A stretch of DNA of 64,000 nucleotides from an uncultured Acetobacteraceae bacterium (GCA_903918195.1 CAIXDS010000157.1:1-64000); one strand, 5' to 3'; counted from the stretch's first letter, positions 42,921 to 51,192 are shown. Made by a program: numbers and translations. Notes: generated by a model not told the origin, from the sequence alone.

Positions 42921-44024
42921 TCAGCCTTCCACACCTTGCAGGATGTCGTTCCAGTCCGCACCCGGCACCGTCGGCATGACGCCGCAAACAGCCCTTCCCT
43001 CATCCGCATAGCGGGCAAGCGCGGCATCGCGCGCCGCCTGCTTCTTTCGGTAATCATCCCACCGGCGATCCTCGACCGGCGTATCCGGGGGCGGCGGCGG
43101 ATCGTTGTCGAAGGCCAGCCTGACCGAGTCGATGGCGGGCGGCAGCGCGAGCCGGCGCAGGCCGCCCAGCGACACCGCCGAGACCACGCGCAGTTCCGGG
43201 CAGGCAATCGCGACCGACAGGCCAGTTTCGATGCCCTCGGCGATGACGATGTGATCGCCCGCCGGCGCCAGCCGCAGCGGCTTGCCGGATGCGCCGCGCC
43301 ACAGCGGAATGAAGCCGTCGCCGATGGCGCCCAGGACTTTCTTCGGCTGCCGCAGCGGCGCCTTCTTCCAGCGGTCACCCACGCGTGCCAGCCAGGTGCG
43401 GTGCGTCGCCACATGCCGCCCCTCGGCATCGTTCACCGCGGCGACCATGGCGGGCAGCTTCGCGCCCACTTCCTCGGCCCATAGCGCCCGATGAAAGCGC
43501 AACGCCCCCGGTTGGCGGCCGAACTCGGCCAGGTTGATGCCGCGCCCAAGCAGGTAGGCGGCCACCGGCGTGCCGGCCAGGCCGGGCTTGGCTTCCAACC
43601 AGATCGCCTGCGCCCGCCGGCGCTTTTTCTCGGCCGCCTCGGCCACCGAGGCATCATCCTGCGGCGGCGGCGCTGGGCGTGTTGGCGCGGGGACGGCGGT
43701 GTCCGACCAGCCCAGCCAGGACAGCGCCCATTCGATGGCCGGCTTGATGTCGCCGCCGTAGCGGCATTGCGCCACCAGGTCGAGCGCATCGCCGCCATCG
43801 ACTCCACCATTATGGTCGATCCACAGCCCGGCGTTGCCGCCGCGTATTTCCACCGCCAGCGAGCTGCCGTCTTCGCCGGCCAGCGACCCGCAGCGCCACT
43901 GGTGCCCGTCGCGGTGGCCATACGGCAGCAGCTCGGCGCATAGCAGCTCGGCGCGCCTCGCCAGCTCGCGGGCGATGTCGCTGGCGCTGGGCCCCTGGCG
44001 GCGGGCGGCCAGCGCCCGCCTCAC
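42921..44024 (-). CDS. Toprim-domain primase
   Basis: A 367-residue protein. Its N-terminal region resembles the zinc-less primase-like lobe of DUF7146 proteins (LLPYGHRDGHQWRCGSLAG, GNAGLWIDHNGG). A Toprim domain follows: HIVIAEGIETGLSVAIACPELRVVSA with the conserved Glu (EGIETG) and later RLAFDNDPPPPP, the D-x-D acidic pair. The C-terminus ends GADWNDILQG. With the D5-like helicase it would form the phage primase-helicase. The GTG start overlaps the cro stop. Confidence 0.88.
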   Translation of the reverse strand: MRRALAARRQGPSASDIARELARRAELLCAELLPYGHRDGHQWRCGSLAGEDGSSLAVEIRGGNAGLWIDHNGGVDGGDALDLVAQCRYGGDIKPAIEWALSWLGWSDTAVPAPTRPAPPPQDDASVAEAAEKKRRRAQAIWLEAKPGLAGTPVAAYLLGRGINLAEFGRQPGALRFHRALWAEEVGAKLPAMVAAVNDAEGRHVATHRTWLARVGDRWKKAPLRQPKKVLGAIGDGFIPLWRGASGKPLRLAPAGDHIVIAEGIETGLSVAIACPELRVVSAVSLGGLRRLALPPAIDSVRLAFDNDPPPPPDTPVEDRRWDDYRKKQAARDAALARYADEGRAVCGVMPTVPGADWNDILQGVEG

Positions 44025-44317
44025 GCCGCCTCGCGCGCCGGTGCGTCGGCTGCGGGCGGAAAAGGTTGTTCACCATTTGGTGTGACTGTTGACGCAGATG
44101 TGACTTGCGTTTGAATGGAGGCGGCTAAGTTGGTCGGCGGCTCCCACAGGTCGGGGCGGAGGATGTAACGGGGGATGCCAGTGACTCGCTCAACTTCAGG
44201 CGCGCGCTCAGCCGGAACCACGCGCCAATGCGCGACCGCTCCAGTCGTGATGCCGAGTTCGCGGGCGATTTGTGCTGACAGCCCGCGGCGCGCGCGGATG
44301 GCTTCCATTCCGGTCAT
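44021..44317 (-). CDS. Cro/YdaS-like regulator
   Basis: A 98-residue protein: MEAIRARRGLSAQIARELGITTGAVAHWRVVPAERAPEVERVTG, a Cro/YdaS-type helix-turn-helix, then IPRYILRPDLWEPP, the IPRxxLRPDxW signature of this family. The start is placed at ATG 44317, leaving the operator at 44326-44338 upstream. It diverges from the CI-like repressor and begins the replication operon, so it acts as the lytic-side repressor of the switch. Confidence 0.85.
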   Translation of the reverse strand: MTGMEAIRARRGLSAQIARELGITTGAVAHWRVVPAERAPEVERVTGIPRYILRPDLWEPPTNLAASIQTQVTSASTVTPNGEQPFPPAADAPAREAA

Positions 44318-44325
44318 ATCTGCGC

Positions 44326-44374
44326 TTACCACAGGTAACGGAATGAGTGCAACCCAATTGCTTACCCCGGGTCA
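44326..44374. promoter_or_regulatory. Cro/CI operators O1 and O2
   Basis: O1 (44326-44338) is TTACC-ACA-GGTAA with perfect 5-bp arms. O2 (44362-44374) is TTACC-CCG-GGTCA with one mismatch in the right arm. They lie 36 bp apart between the divergent cro and repressor genes, the expected place for a lysis-lysogeny switch. A third perfect copy is at 44842-44854. Confidence 0.7.
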
Positions 44375-44399
44375 GTCTGTGCGCGTCCATGTTGGCGCC

Positions 44400-44789
44400 A
44401 TGGAAATCGCGGACCGCATTAGAGATGCGCGGCTTCGGCTGAAATGGACACAGGAGCAACTGGCTGACGCCATCGGCGTCAGCCGGGGTGCTGTCGGACA
44501 ATGGGAAGGCGGGGGCGCGCGCACCAAGAAACCTGGACGGGAAAACCTGATTAAAGCTGCCCGGGTTCTGCAGATTCGCGTATCTGATCTACTTGGCGAG
44601 GGCGCGCCATCTGTCATTCAAGTCAGTGATCCGGCAGAGATTGCTTTGCTGGAGGTCCACCGGCGCCTCGCGCCTCACCTGCGAGAAATCCACCTTCGTC
44701 TCGCCTACGACCTCGCCGGCCTGGGACCGAGCGAGGCGGCGGAGCAGGATGCCCACCCAGTGGATCGTAAGCGCGTCGGCACCCGCTGA
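44400..44789 (+). CDS. CI-like XRE repressor
   Basis: A 129-residue protein with an N-terminal XRE helix-turn-helix: DRIRDARLRLKWTQEQLADAIGVSRGAVGQWEGG. The C-terminal half is helical, with no LexA-type protease motif, so RecA-mediated self-cleavage is not expected. Its ATG lies 26 bp beyond O2. It diverges from cro and precedes a third operator, and is thus the probable lysogeny repressor. Confidence 0.85.
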   Translation: MEIADRIRDARLRLKWTQEQLADAIGVSRGAVGQWEGGGARTKKPGRENLIKAARVLQIRVSDLLGEGAPSVIQVSDPAEIALLEVHRRLAPHLREIHLRLAYDLAGLGPSEAAEQDAHPVDRKRVGTR

Positions 44790-44792
44790 TCC

Positions 44793-44882
44793 GGTAAGCA
44801 GCTTACTTACCCCGCGTATGCTTTTTGCTTGCGCGTTTGCGTTACCTGGGGTAAGTCCACCTCCGCCACCCCGGAGGCAATC
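44793..44882. promoter_or_regulatory. Operator O3-like palindromes downstream of the repressor gene
   Basis: TTACC-TGG-GGTAA at 44842-44854 is a perfect copy of the O1 pattern, and GTAAG-CAG-CTTAC at 44794-44806 is a related palindrome. They stand before the small plus-strand genes from 44883, so the repressor probably also controls that operon. Confidence 0.55.
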
Positions 44883-45017
44883 ATGCGCCCGTCGTCCCAT
44901 CCAACACCGCCATCCTGGCCTGTTTCACACGAAATCGCGCACTTTCTGCGCGTGGGGAAGGGACGGTTGCAACCCGTAATTGTGCCCGACCTTAAACAAA
45001 ACTTAACGCACCGTTAA
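44883..45017 (+). CDS. Small phage protein
   Basis: A 44-residue protein (MRPSSHPTPPSWPVSHEIAHF) behind a good GGAGG site and just after the O3-like operator. It is short and Pro-rich, so it is called with caution. No family was recognised. Confidence 0.45.
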   Translation: MRPSSHPTPPSWPVSHEIAHFLRVGKGRLQPVIVPDLKQNLTHR

Positions 45018-45092
45018 CGCGTGCTAATTCTGCACCAGTCCGCACACAGACGGAGCCAGCCCCGCGACCAAGTCCGGGGGTCAGGAGGGACT

Positions 45093-45293
45093 ATGGCCGG
45101 CCGTAATTCCGCCACCAAAACATCCGCCATTATGCCGCACGATTACGACCCCGCCGGCCGTGACTGGAACAGCCGCGCACACGCGGTTTCCGAGCCTCGC
45201 CGTGACACATGCATCATGCCGGTCATATTGATTTCGCTCGGCATCTGGGGGCTGCTGGCCATCATCGGCCTGCTGCTCGGCGGCCGGATATGA
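45093..45293 (+). CDS. Small single-span membrane protein
   Basis: A 66-residue protein whose last 25 residues form a membrane segment (ILISLGIWGLLAIIGLLLGG). CAGGAGGG precedes the ATG at the right distance, so the shorter start is chosen. It overlaps the next gene as ATGA. Position next to the switch suggests a role in superinfection exclusion, not demonstrated. Confidence 0.65.
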   Translation: MAGRNSATKTSAIMPHDYDPAGRDWNSRAHAVSEPRRDTCIMPVILISLGIWGLLAIIGLLLGGRI

Positions 45294-45592
45294 GCACCAC
45301 CGCCGCGGCCGCGCACCGGCCGGACCCCTGCCCGCCAATTCCGAACCATCTGCGTACCCAGACCATGCTGGCCCGCTGCCTGATTGCCGAGGCCGGCGCC
45401 GCTCCGGCCGGCATCCGGTCCCTGGTGCTGCTCGCCGCCACCGATACCGGCGTGCCGTGGGAATATGCGCACTGGCTCGCTGGGCTGATCGCGCTGCATG
45501 CCGACGACCTGGCGGTCGCCGGCCAGGTGGACTGCGCCGCCGCGACCAACGCCGCCAGCATGCTGCTGCGCCGCCACACGGTGGGCGGCTGA
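45290..45592 (+). CDS. Small helical phage protein
   Basis: A 100-residue, Ala-rich protein (LIAEAGAAPAGIRSLVLLAATDTGVPWEYAHWLAGLIALHADDL), with overlapping starts and stops on both sides. No family was recognised. Confidence 0.6.
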   Translation: MSTTAAAAHRPDPCPPIPNHLRTQTMLARCLIAEAGAAPAGIRSLVLLAATDTGVPWEYAHWLAGLIALHADDLAVAGQVDCAAATNAASMLLRRHTVGG

Positions 45593-45960
45593 TGGCGCCG
45601 CCGCTTTCCGAGCGCCTGCGCACCGCCGCGCAGCAGTTGCAGACGATGCTGTCGGCCGGCCAGTTCGATCCGCTCACCCGCCAACAACGCGCCGAGCTGG
45701 TTGTGCTGGGCGCGGCGCTGCAGCGCTGGTCGGAGGAATCGCGCCCCGCCAAAGCCCAGCCCGGCGCCAATCCTTTTGACCCGGAAGCGAAGCTGGGCAC
45801 CCTCGCCGTGCTGCCGTTCCTCGATGAGAACCTGCTCGCCGAAACGATCCGGGTGCCGGGGGGCTGGATTCTGCGTTCTCTGGTCGGGGGCACCGAAGAC
45901 GGTTGGGATGCCGTCGCCCAGACATTCATCCCGCTGCCGCCCCCGACGACGCGCGACTGA
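45592..45960 (+). CDS. Phage protein of unknown function
   Basis: A 122-residue protein, helical at the start (LSERLRTAAQQLQTML), then beta-rich (AETIRVPGGWILRSLVGGTEDGWDAVAQTFIPLP). It is coupled to both neighbours by 1-nt stop/start overlaps. No motif was recognised. Confidence 0.6.
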   Translation: MAPPLSERLRTAAQQLQTMLSAGQFDPLTRQQRAELVVLGAALQRWSEESRPAKAQPGANPFDPEAKLGTLAVLPFLDENLLAETIRVPGGWILRSLVGGTEDGWDAVAQTFIPLPPPTTRD

Positions 45961-46316
45961 TGCGCCGGCAGGCGCCGCCCCTGCCTGACCTGTTCGGCGC
46001 GGCGGCGGCGCCTGCGCAGGTCCGCGTGCCGGCACGATCCCCGGTGGTTTGCGCCCCGCCGCCGGTCTCCGATCCGCTGGCCGTACAGCTCGCTGCCTGC
46101 CTCGCCGCCCACCAGGTGCTCGACTTCGTGCACCGCACCGCCCGCGAGTTGGAGGAGCGGATGCGCCGCGCCCCCGTCTCGCCGAACGAACACGCCGCCA
46201 ACCGCGCCAATCATGCCGCCGTCCTGCTGGGCGGCGCGGTGATGGCACTGGCCGATGCGCTGCTGCTGAACGGTGGCACCGCCCACGACTCGTTCCCGCC
46301 AACAGAGGAGGACTGA
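45960..46316 (+). CDS. Helical phage protein
   Basis: A 118-residue protein, with a Pro/Ala-rich N-terminus and a helical C-terminus (LAACLAAHQVLDFVHRTARELEERM, then AVLLGGAVMALADALLLNGG). Possible weak membrane association. Coupled to the preceding gene by TGATG. Confidence 0.55.
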   Translation: MRRQAPPLPDLFGAAAAPAQVRVPARSPVVCAPPPVSDPLAVQLAACLAAHQVLDFVHRTARELEERMRRAPVSPNEHAANRANHAAVLLGGAVMALADALLLNGGTAHDSFPPTEED

Positions 46317-46319
46317 CAG

Positions 46320-46595
46320 ATGCGCGTGACCGCCCCCGCAACCCTGGCCGCCCGGCAGGAACTGACCGCCCTGGCGGCCAACCTGCACCGCCGGCCGGGC
46401 ATGTCGCCAGACGTGCGCTTCGCCTTGCGCGAGGCGATGATGAGACTTTCCTGCCTGATCGAGGTGGCCGAACACGCGCCGGCGCACGATGGCGCCGCGC
46501 AGGCGCTGGCCGCGGTGCGCGGCGCCGCAGCGAACGATGCGCGCGACCTGATCTTGAACGTGATGCGACAACACGCCGGAAGCGTCGCGGCATGA
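46320..46595 (+). CDS. Helical phage protein
   Basis: A 91-residue basic/Ala-rich helical protein (LAARQELTALAANLHRRPGMSPDVRFALREAMMRL), between similar small genes. No family was recognised. Confidence 0.55.
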   Translation: MRVTAPATLAARQELTALAANLHRRPGMSPDVRFALREAMMRLSCLIEVAEHAPAHDGAAQALAAVRGAAANDARDLILNVMRQHAGSVAA

Positions 46596-46813
46596 GCGGC
46601 GCTGGTTTCGGCATGCGCCTGCCTGGCCGGCGCTGCGTCTGCGGCAACGAGGACCTCGTTGCCATCCGGTCCGGCGCCGATGCCGAGACCAGCGGTCCGA
46701 TCGTCGTGCGGCCGGCGTGCCCCGATGCCTGCTGGTGCCGCACGTGCTGGCCGGCGCTTCGCCGCATCGTTCCGTTTCCCGTGTCAGTAGAGTCCAAGGC
46801 CCAGACATGTTGA
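46592..46813 (+). CDS. Cysteine-rich small protein
   Basis: A 73-residue protein with CVCGNED near the N-terminus and CPDACWCRTCWPALRR near the C-terminus, so seven or more cysteines are arranged like a zinc finger. It starts in an ATGA overlap. A DNA- or protein-binding role is likely. Confidence 0.65.
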   Translation: MSGAGFGMRLPGRRCVCGNEDLVAIRSGADAETSGPIVVRPACPDACWCRTCWPALRRIVPFPVSVESKAQTC

Positions 46814-47103
46814 TTCCGCTTTCCGCCATCGACCCGCCGGCCGAAAACGTGCGCCGCCTGCCGGCCAACCGCGACGGCGATGAGGCACTGGCGCGCTCGA
46901 TCGCCTCGCTCGGGGTGTTGCAGCCGGTGCTGGTGATCGACGGCGAGCGCCGTGCGCGCCTCGCCCAGGATGCGGGGCTACCCCTCAATGGCGACATGGC
47001 CCCCTGGGACGACCTGCTGGCCGGCGGCAAGTTGGAGGAACGGCTTGGGGAGCTGGACGATCTGAAAACTACCCTCGGCGCCCAGAAGGATGCCACCAAG
47101 TGA
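46807..47103 (+). CDS. Short ParB-like domain protein
   Basis: A 98-residue protein with only the N-terminal part of a ParB fold: LIPLSAIDPPAENVRRL, LARSIASLGVLQPVLVIDGERRARL. The GERR box is intact but no HTH follows. The C-terminal half is acidic. It overlaps the excisionase gene as GTGA. A remnant or a small regulator of integrase/excisionase functions is possible. Confidence 0.7.
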   Translation: MLIPLSAIDPPAENVRRLPANRDGDEALARSIASLGVLQPVLVIDGERRARLAQDAGLPLNGDMAPWDDLLAGGKLEERLGELDDLKTTLGAQKDATK

Positions 47104-47351
47104 GCGACGCAGCCTCGCCGCCGGCGGATGAAGCATACCTGCGCATCCCCGAGGTCGAGCGCCGCACGGGCCTCGACCACTCGACCATTTACGCCAGGAT
47201 CAAGAAGGGCACCTTCCCCCTGCCGCGCATGATCGGGGAACGCGCGGTTGCCTGGCTGCAATCCGAGGTCGTCGCCTGGATGCACGCTCAGCCGGTCGCG
47301 GAAGGGCGGCCCGGGCCGAGGAGTAGGCCGCGTGGACAGAAGGCAGCGTGA
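47100..47351 (+). CDS. AlpA-family excisionase / regulator
   Basis: An 83-residue protein: YLRIPEVERRTGLDHSTIYARIKKGTFPLPRMIGERAVAWLQSEVVAWM, which is the AlpA helix-turn-helix with its W-x-x-x-E-V-x-x-W end. A GTG start overlaps the previous stop. AlpA-like proteins act as excisionases for P4-type integrases, and one is encoded nearby (51920-53161). It is the last gene of this operon. Confidence 0.88.
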   Translation: MSDAASPPADEAYLRIPEVERRTGLDHSTIYARIKKGTFPLPRMIGERAVAWLQSEVVAWMHAQPVAEGRPGPRSRPRGQKAA

Positions 47352-47783
47352 GCAGCCCGTTGCTTTCCACCAAAGCCGCGTGGTTCTGGACGAGGGCGCC
47401 GTGTCGGCGCGCAAGCCCGGCACCACCGAGCCGGCCGGTCCATGCGACCTACAATGTGATCCGGGAGGTCGACAAACTCTATCGCCGCCGCGAACCTCGC
47501 AGGCCACCTGGCCACGCTCGGCAATCGCATCTTTGCTCACAAGAAAGTGATGGTGCGCTTGTGCCGCCTTGCCTCTGGCCGCCGGCATGATGTCCTGTCT
47601 GGTTCAGCCGCTTTCGACCCATTGCAGATGGGGTGGACCTTCGGGTCCAACCCTCCGAGTTACGGTCCTCGGGGAAGAAGCGGTAGTACGCTCCGAGACG
47701 GCATGACCTGCTGCCTTGCACCCAAGGCGGTCGTTGCGATCGTTATCCGCACCTCTCAAAAACGTACGTTCGCGGTGAGGGTG
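47352..47783. other. Intergenic stretch before the cargo genes
   Basis: About 430 bp without a convincing gene: the frames overlap on both strands with poor starts. It holds a stable UUCG tetraloop hairpin (TGGACC at 47634-47639 with GGTCCA at 47644-47649). It may be decayed sequence or part of a joining segment from cargo insertion. Confidence 0.45.
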
Positions 47784-47894
47784 CTAGTGCCTCGCGTCTC
47801 TCAAACTGCGGTGGTTTGAAGAGCTGCTTCCGATCCCGCCTGAGGCTGCGGATGGACGACGGACCACCGCAGTTTGAGAGACGCGAGGCACTAG
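47784..47894. repeat. Perfect 32-bp inverted repeat at the cargo 3' boundary
   Basis: The 32 bases at 47784-47815 are the exact reverse complement of 47863-47894, with a 47-bp loop. The right arm includes the stop codon of the TPR gene. Without a U-tract it is not a standard terminator, though such a hairpin could stabilise the mRNA 3' end. It may also be the scar of an inverted duplication when the cargo arrived. Confidence 0.85.
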
Positions 47895-50341
47895 ACGGCT
47901 TCGGCCAAAAGGATATTTCGTTCGGCTGTCTCAATCCAACCTTCCGGACGTGTCGGCGCCTCTTCGATCAACTGATGACGACGTGCGATCTCGTTGGCCA
48001 GATTGATGACATCGGCGGGTCCCGCGTTGGCGTGGATCCGAGCAAGGTACTGCCGGGCTTTGCCTGTACGATGGGTCGCTGCCAGGACGTGAAGCGAGAT
48101 CAAATTACTAACCTCGTCCGGGTTCGCCTCCACCAACCGGCGAGCTTCTTTCCAACAGCTCCGGCGAAGCTCGATGGTGGCAAGAAGGTCGCGCATCCGA
48201 CGGCGTTCAAACGCGAACGGACAAAGCGGAATGAAATGGGCGAGCATCTTAGCTGCCGCGTGATACCCGTCTCTATCCACGATCAGAAAGGCTCTGAGTG
48301 CAAGCATTCTCCAATCGCTGCGCGCCCTCGGGTGCTGGATAGGCAACAGCGCTGCCGCCTCATCATTCCTGCGAAGCCTGATCAGAAGCGCTGCTTTCCC
48401 TAGTGTGGCACCGAACTGATGAGGCCTCTCTGCCAAGATGGCATCATAAGCCTGCATGGCTTCATCCTCGACGCCGAGACGACTCAATATGCCTGCTCGC
48501 ACGACACGGCCATACATGTCGAATGGAAACTCAGCAATAAACCTGTCCAGGGCCACAAGGGCGTCACTAAACCGCCCTTGAGATCGATAGATAGCAACAA
48601 GGGCAGAAGCAAACCGTCGATCGGAACGAAAGCGATTTCGACCTTCCTCGACTATAGCAAGCGCTTCGTCGAAGCGACTAAGATGTCGAAGAACACTTAT
48701 CTTTCCGATGATCGGCTCGGCGCGATAAGGTGACCGCTCTATGGCCTGCTCGTAAGCGGCAAGGGCCAAGTCGAGTTTCCCCTGGTCCTTAAGGACGTCT
48801 CCACGACCGCATAAGGCGAAAGAGTTATTGGAATAATCGGCCAGGATTTCATCATAGATTGTCAGCGCTTCGGAGAGATTGCCGATGACTCTGTAGGCAC
48901 GGGCTCTCCCCGTGCGCGCGATCAAGGAGTCATGCGTCGCCGCTTTCGAATAGGTTTGGAACGCCTCATCGATTTGTCCCAAGTCTACAAGGGTGGATGC
49001 CAAGCCGGCCCAAACGCTGGGCTCCGTCGATGAAAAGATTGCTAGTCTTCGGTATTCGGCTAGCGCACCATGGACGTCGCCGAGCTCTCGAAGAGCTTCC
49101 GCGGCACCTAACTGGGCGTACACAACTGACCGAGCCCCTTCGAAATTGCGCGCTGCCGCGATGAAGGCATCCCGTGCTTCACGCACACGGCCCTGGGCGC
49201 GCAAAATTCTAGCCCGTCCGGTCGCCGCAAACAGAGGATCGCCGTGCTTCTCGACAGCCCTCAGCGCTTCCTCCGCTTCCGGATAGGAACCAATATCGAT
49301 TAGCACATTGGCAAGATGGCCGAACGCAATCGGATCTACCGGGTTTGCTTCAATCGCTTCACGTGACCATTCAAGCGCAAGATCTGGCATATCATGCCGC
49401 CTGGCTTGTTGAGCCATATTGCTAAATGACTTCGCGACCTGATCAGGTGTGGAGTTAATTCTCTGCGCAGCAACTAGGTCGGACATCAACTGACGCGCTC
49501 GATCAATATCGCGCTCTTGGATTTTTGCGATGATTGCTCGCTGTTGCGCCATTACGCTACTGAACGCCGCATAGCTTGGCTGCCTCGAATAAGCCTCGAA
49601 ACTCTCGTCTTCTTCGACGGACTCTGCTTCCTGACTGCGGATTTCGGCTTTCGGCAGCCGCTTCAGGCCTCCTTGCAAACCTTCGAACCACTGCGAAACC
49701 GCACCCACAAATGCTCGGTGTTGGCTTGCGATCTTCAGTCGAAGAAACGTGAGATCCTTGTTCGCCGATAACTCGGTCACGGCATCAAGAAACCTTCCTT
49801 CCTCCATGAGCTGTGAGCGCATTTTGCTCTTCTCTTCGTGACCACCGAAGCTTGTTGTAGGGACAGCCTCGAAAGCTTCCCGAACGCGGACGACAAACCC
49901 CTGAACGCTGAGCAGCCATTGGAATAGTTCGCGGACTTGGTCGAGGGCTGCGCACGCTTTTTCAACACGAGTAGCCTCGATCAATGTCGTCAACGGAGAC
50001 GCTGCTAAGCGATGCTTTAGAAGGACAAGAATCGGATGACCGCTGAGAAGCTCGGCGACGCATTGAGCATACTCTCCGAGCTCGTCCTCAGGCTCGGTCG
50101 GATCCATAAGAAATAAAAACAGTCGGAGGGCACGGTCCGCCGCCCAGGCCAATTCGACCCGACGATCGAGCTCGTCAAGGCCCTGGACATCCACGATCCG
50201 AACGTCCAAGCAGCCATCGAAAACTCGCAAGGCGTCAGACGAGTGCCATGGCGCGGACACGGCCCCGCTCGCGGTTCGAAGCTGCGGTCTGGGGCCCAGA
50301 ATAACCGACACCCCAGCCTCCCCGGAGAAGAAGGCTTTCAC
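47891..50341 (-). CDS. TPR-repeat protein with an unidentified N-terminal domain (cargo)
   Basis: An 816-residue protein. Residues 1-130 look like an alpha/beta domain: VKAFFSGEAGVSVILGP, DVRIVDVQGLDELDRRVELAW, LFLFLMDP and HPILVLLKHRL, somewhat like GTPase G3/G4 elements but with no P-loop. From about residue 290 to 790 there are many TPR-like helical pairs (A-x-x-G-x-L-x-x-A pattern, e.g. ALAAYEQAIERSPYRAEPI), making a protein-binding superhelix. GTG starts inside the upstream stop as GTGA. It is AT-richer than the phage genes, suggesting separate origin. Confidence 0.8.
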   Translation of the reverse strand: MKAFFSGEAGVSVILGPRPQLRTASGAVSAPWHSSDALRVFDGCLDVRIVDVQGLDELDRRVELAWAADRALRLFLFLMDPTEPEDELGEYAQCVAELLSGHPILVLLKHRLAASPLTTLIEATRVEKACAALDQVRELFQWLLSVQGFVVRVREAFEAVPTTSFGGHEEKSKMRSQLMEEGRFLDAVTELSANKDLTFLRLKIASQHRAFVGAVSQWFEGLQGGLKRLPKAEIRSQEAESVEEDESFEAYSRQPSYAAFSSVMAQQRAIIAKIQERDIDRARQLMSDLVAAQRINSTPDQVAKSFSNMAQQARRHDMPDLALEWSREAIEANPVDPIAFGHLANVLIDIGSYPEAEEALRAVEKHGDPLFAATGRARILRAQGRVREARDAFIAAARNFEGARSVVYAQLGAAEALRELGDVHGALAEYRRLAIFSSTEPSVWAGLASTLVDLGQIDEAFQTYSKAATHDSLIARTGRARAYRVIGNLSEALTIYDEILADYSNNSFALCGRGDVLKDQGKLDLALAAYEQAIERSPYRAEPIIGKISVLRHLSRFDEALAIVEEGRNRFRSDRRFASALVAIYRSQGRFSDALVALDRFIAEFPFDMYGRVVRAGILSRLGVEDEAMQAYDAILAERPHQFGATLGKAALLIRLRRNDEAAALLPIQHPRARSDWRMLALRAFLIVDRDGYHAAAKMLAHFIPLCPFAFERRRMRDLLATIELRRSCWKEARRLVEANPDEVSNLISLHVLAATHRTGKARQYLARIHANAGPADVINLANEIARRHQLIEEAPTRPEGWIETAERNILLAEAV

Positions 50342-51192
50342 GTTGTCACCTCTACGACAGCGCCGTACTCCTTGGCCTTGCGGACTGCCTGCTTCCAAAC
50401 CTGACGGTCAGCACGTGTGGTAGGCTCCGGACCGACGATACGTTCAATCCCTAGGCGGTTGATAGGCCCAAAGATATGCACCTCTACGAAATCACAATCC
50501 GATGCGTTGTGCCTAGGCTCCATCAAAATTCCGGCAAAGCCATCGGCGCCGCAGCCTGGCGCTATGGTGGGCTGCAATTTGGCGACTGCGAGCCGGCCGC
50601 GGTCGCCCCACGTTGCTCGATAGCCGGGCGGTGGAGCTTGGCCGGCTAGCACGTGATGTGTCTTGCAAAAATAGAACGAATTTTGTTCAAAAACACTGGC
50701 TCGTTCATCAATGATAAGCGATCTCACCGTGACGGCGTAGGGCCCATAATAGTCCATTCCTCTGCCGTCAAGGGTAAGCGCTGCATAGTTAAGTTCTTGA
50801 TAATAAATTGGATTAATTGCAGCTTCGGCAGCGCCACGCTGCTGATCCCAATCGGTCTCGGCAGGCGTCCGCCCTAAATAGTTAACCTGATGGTAGAACG
50901 AGTAGAACATAGGACTATCGCCGTTAAGCCAATTGCTCAGCGCGCCGAGTGATCGGTTCATCACCGCCTTTGATGATGTAGCAACTGCAGACTCGAACGC
51001 ATGCACCTCTGCGATGACGTTGCGCGCTTTGGCTGATGCCAGCGCGTCGTTGTAGCGGATCGACAGCGCCGCAGCCTCCTTGGAGGAGCCGGCGACTTTG
51101 ACGTTCGGGAAACCAGATTCCCTGTGGCAAACAGGACATTCCCGCAATGTCAGAGGGACGGCCGCGCCGCATTTTTGGCAAATGTCTGACAT
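50338..51192 (-). CDS. Zinc-ribbon protein with an unidentified C-terminal domain (cargo)
   Basis: A 284-residue protein. CQKC and CPVC near the N-terminus form a zinc ribbon. A helical part follows, then beta-rich sequence: LDGRGMDYYGPYAVTV, DERASVFEQNSFYF and a final DFVEVHIFGPINRLGIERI. The last strands faintly recall ADP-ribosyltransferase-like folds, a low-confidence guess. It is translationally coupled to the TPR gene, so the two probably act together. The ATG at 51192 is preferred to an upstream TTG. Confidence 0.75.
   Translation of the reverse strand: MSDICQKCGAAVPLTLRECPVCHRESGFPNVKVAGSSKEAAALSIRYNDALASAKARNVIAEVHAFESAVATSSKAVMNRSLGALSNWLNGDSPMFYSFYHQVNYLGRTPAETDWDQQRGAAEAAINPIYYQELNYAALTLDGRGMDYYGPYAVTVRSLIIDERASVFEQNSFYFCKTHHVLAGQAPPPGYRATWGDRGRLAVAKLQPTIAPGCGADGFAGILMEPRHNASDCDFVEVHIFGPINRLGIERIVGPEPTTRADRQVWKQAVRKAKEYGAVVEVTT

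Noticed and set aside
47634-47649. UUCG hairpin as an intrinsic terminator after the excisionase
   Set aside because: No U-tract follows and it lies almost 300 bp beyond the stop codon.
47479-47819. Frames in the gap before the cargo genes
   Set aside because: Short, overlapping on both strands, no ribosome binding site, no recognisable motif.
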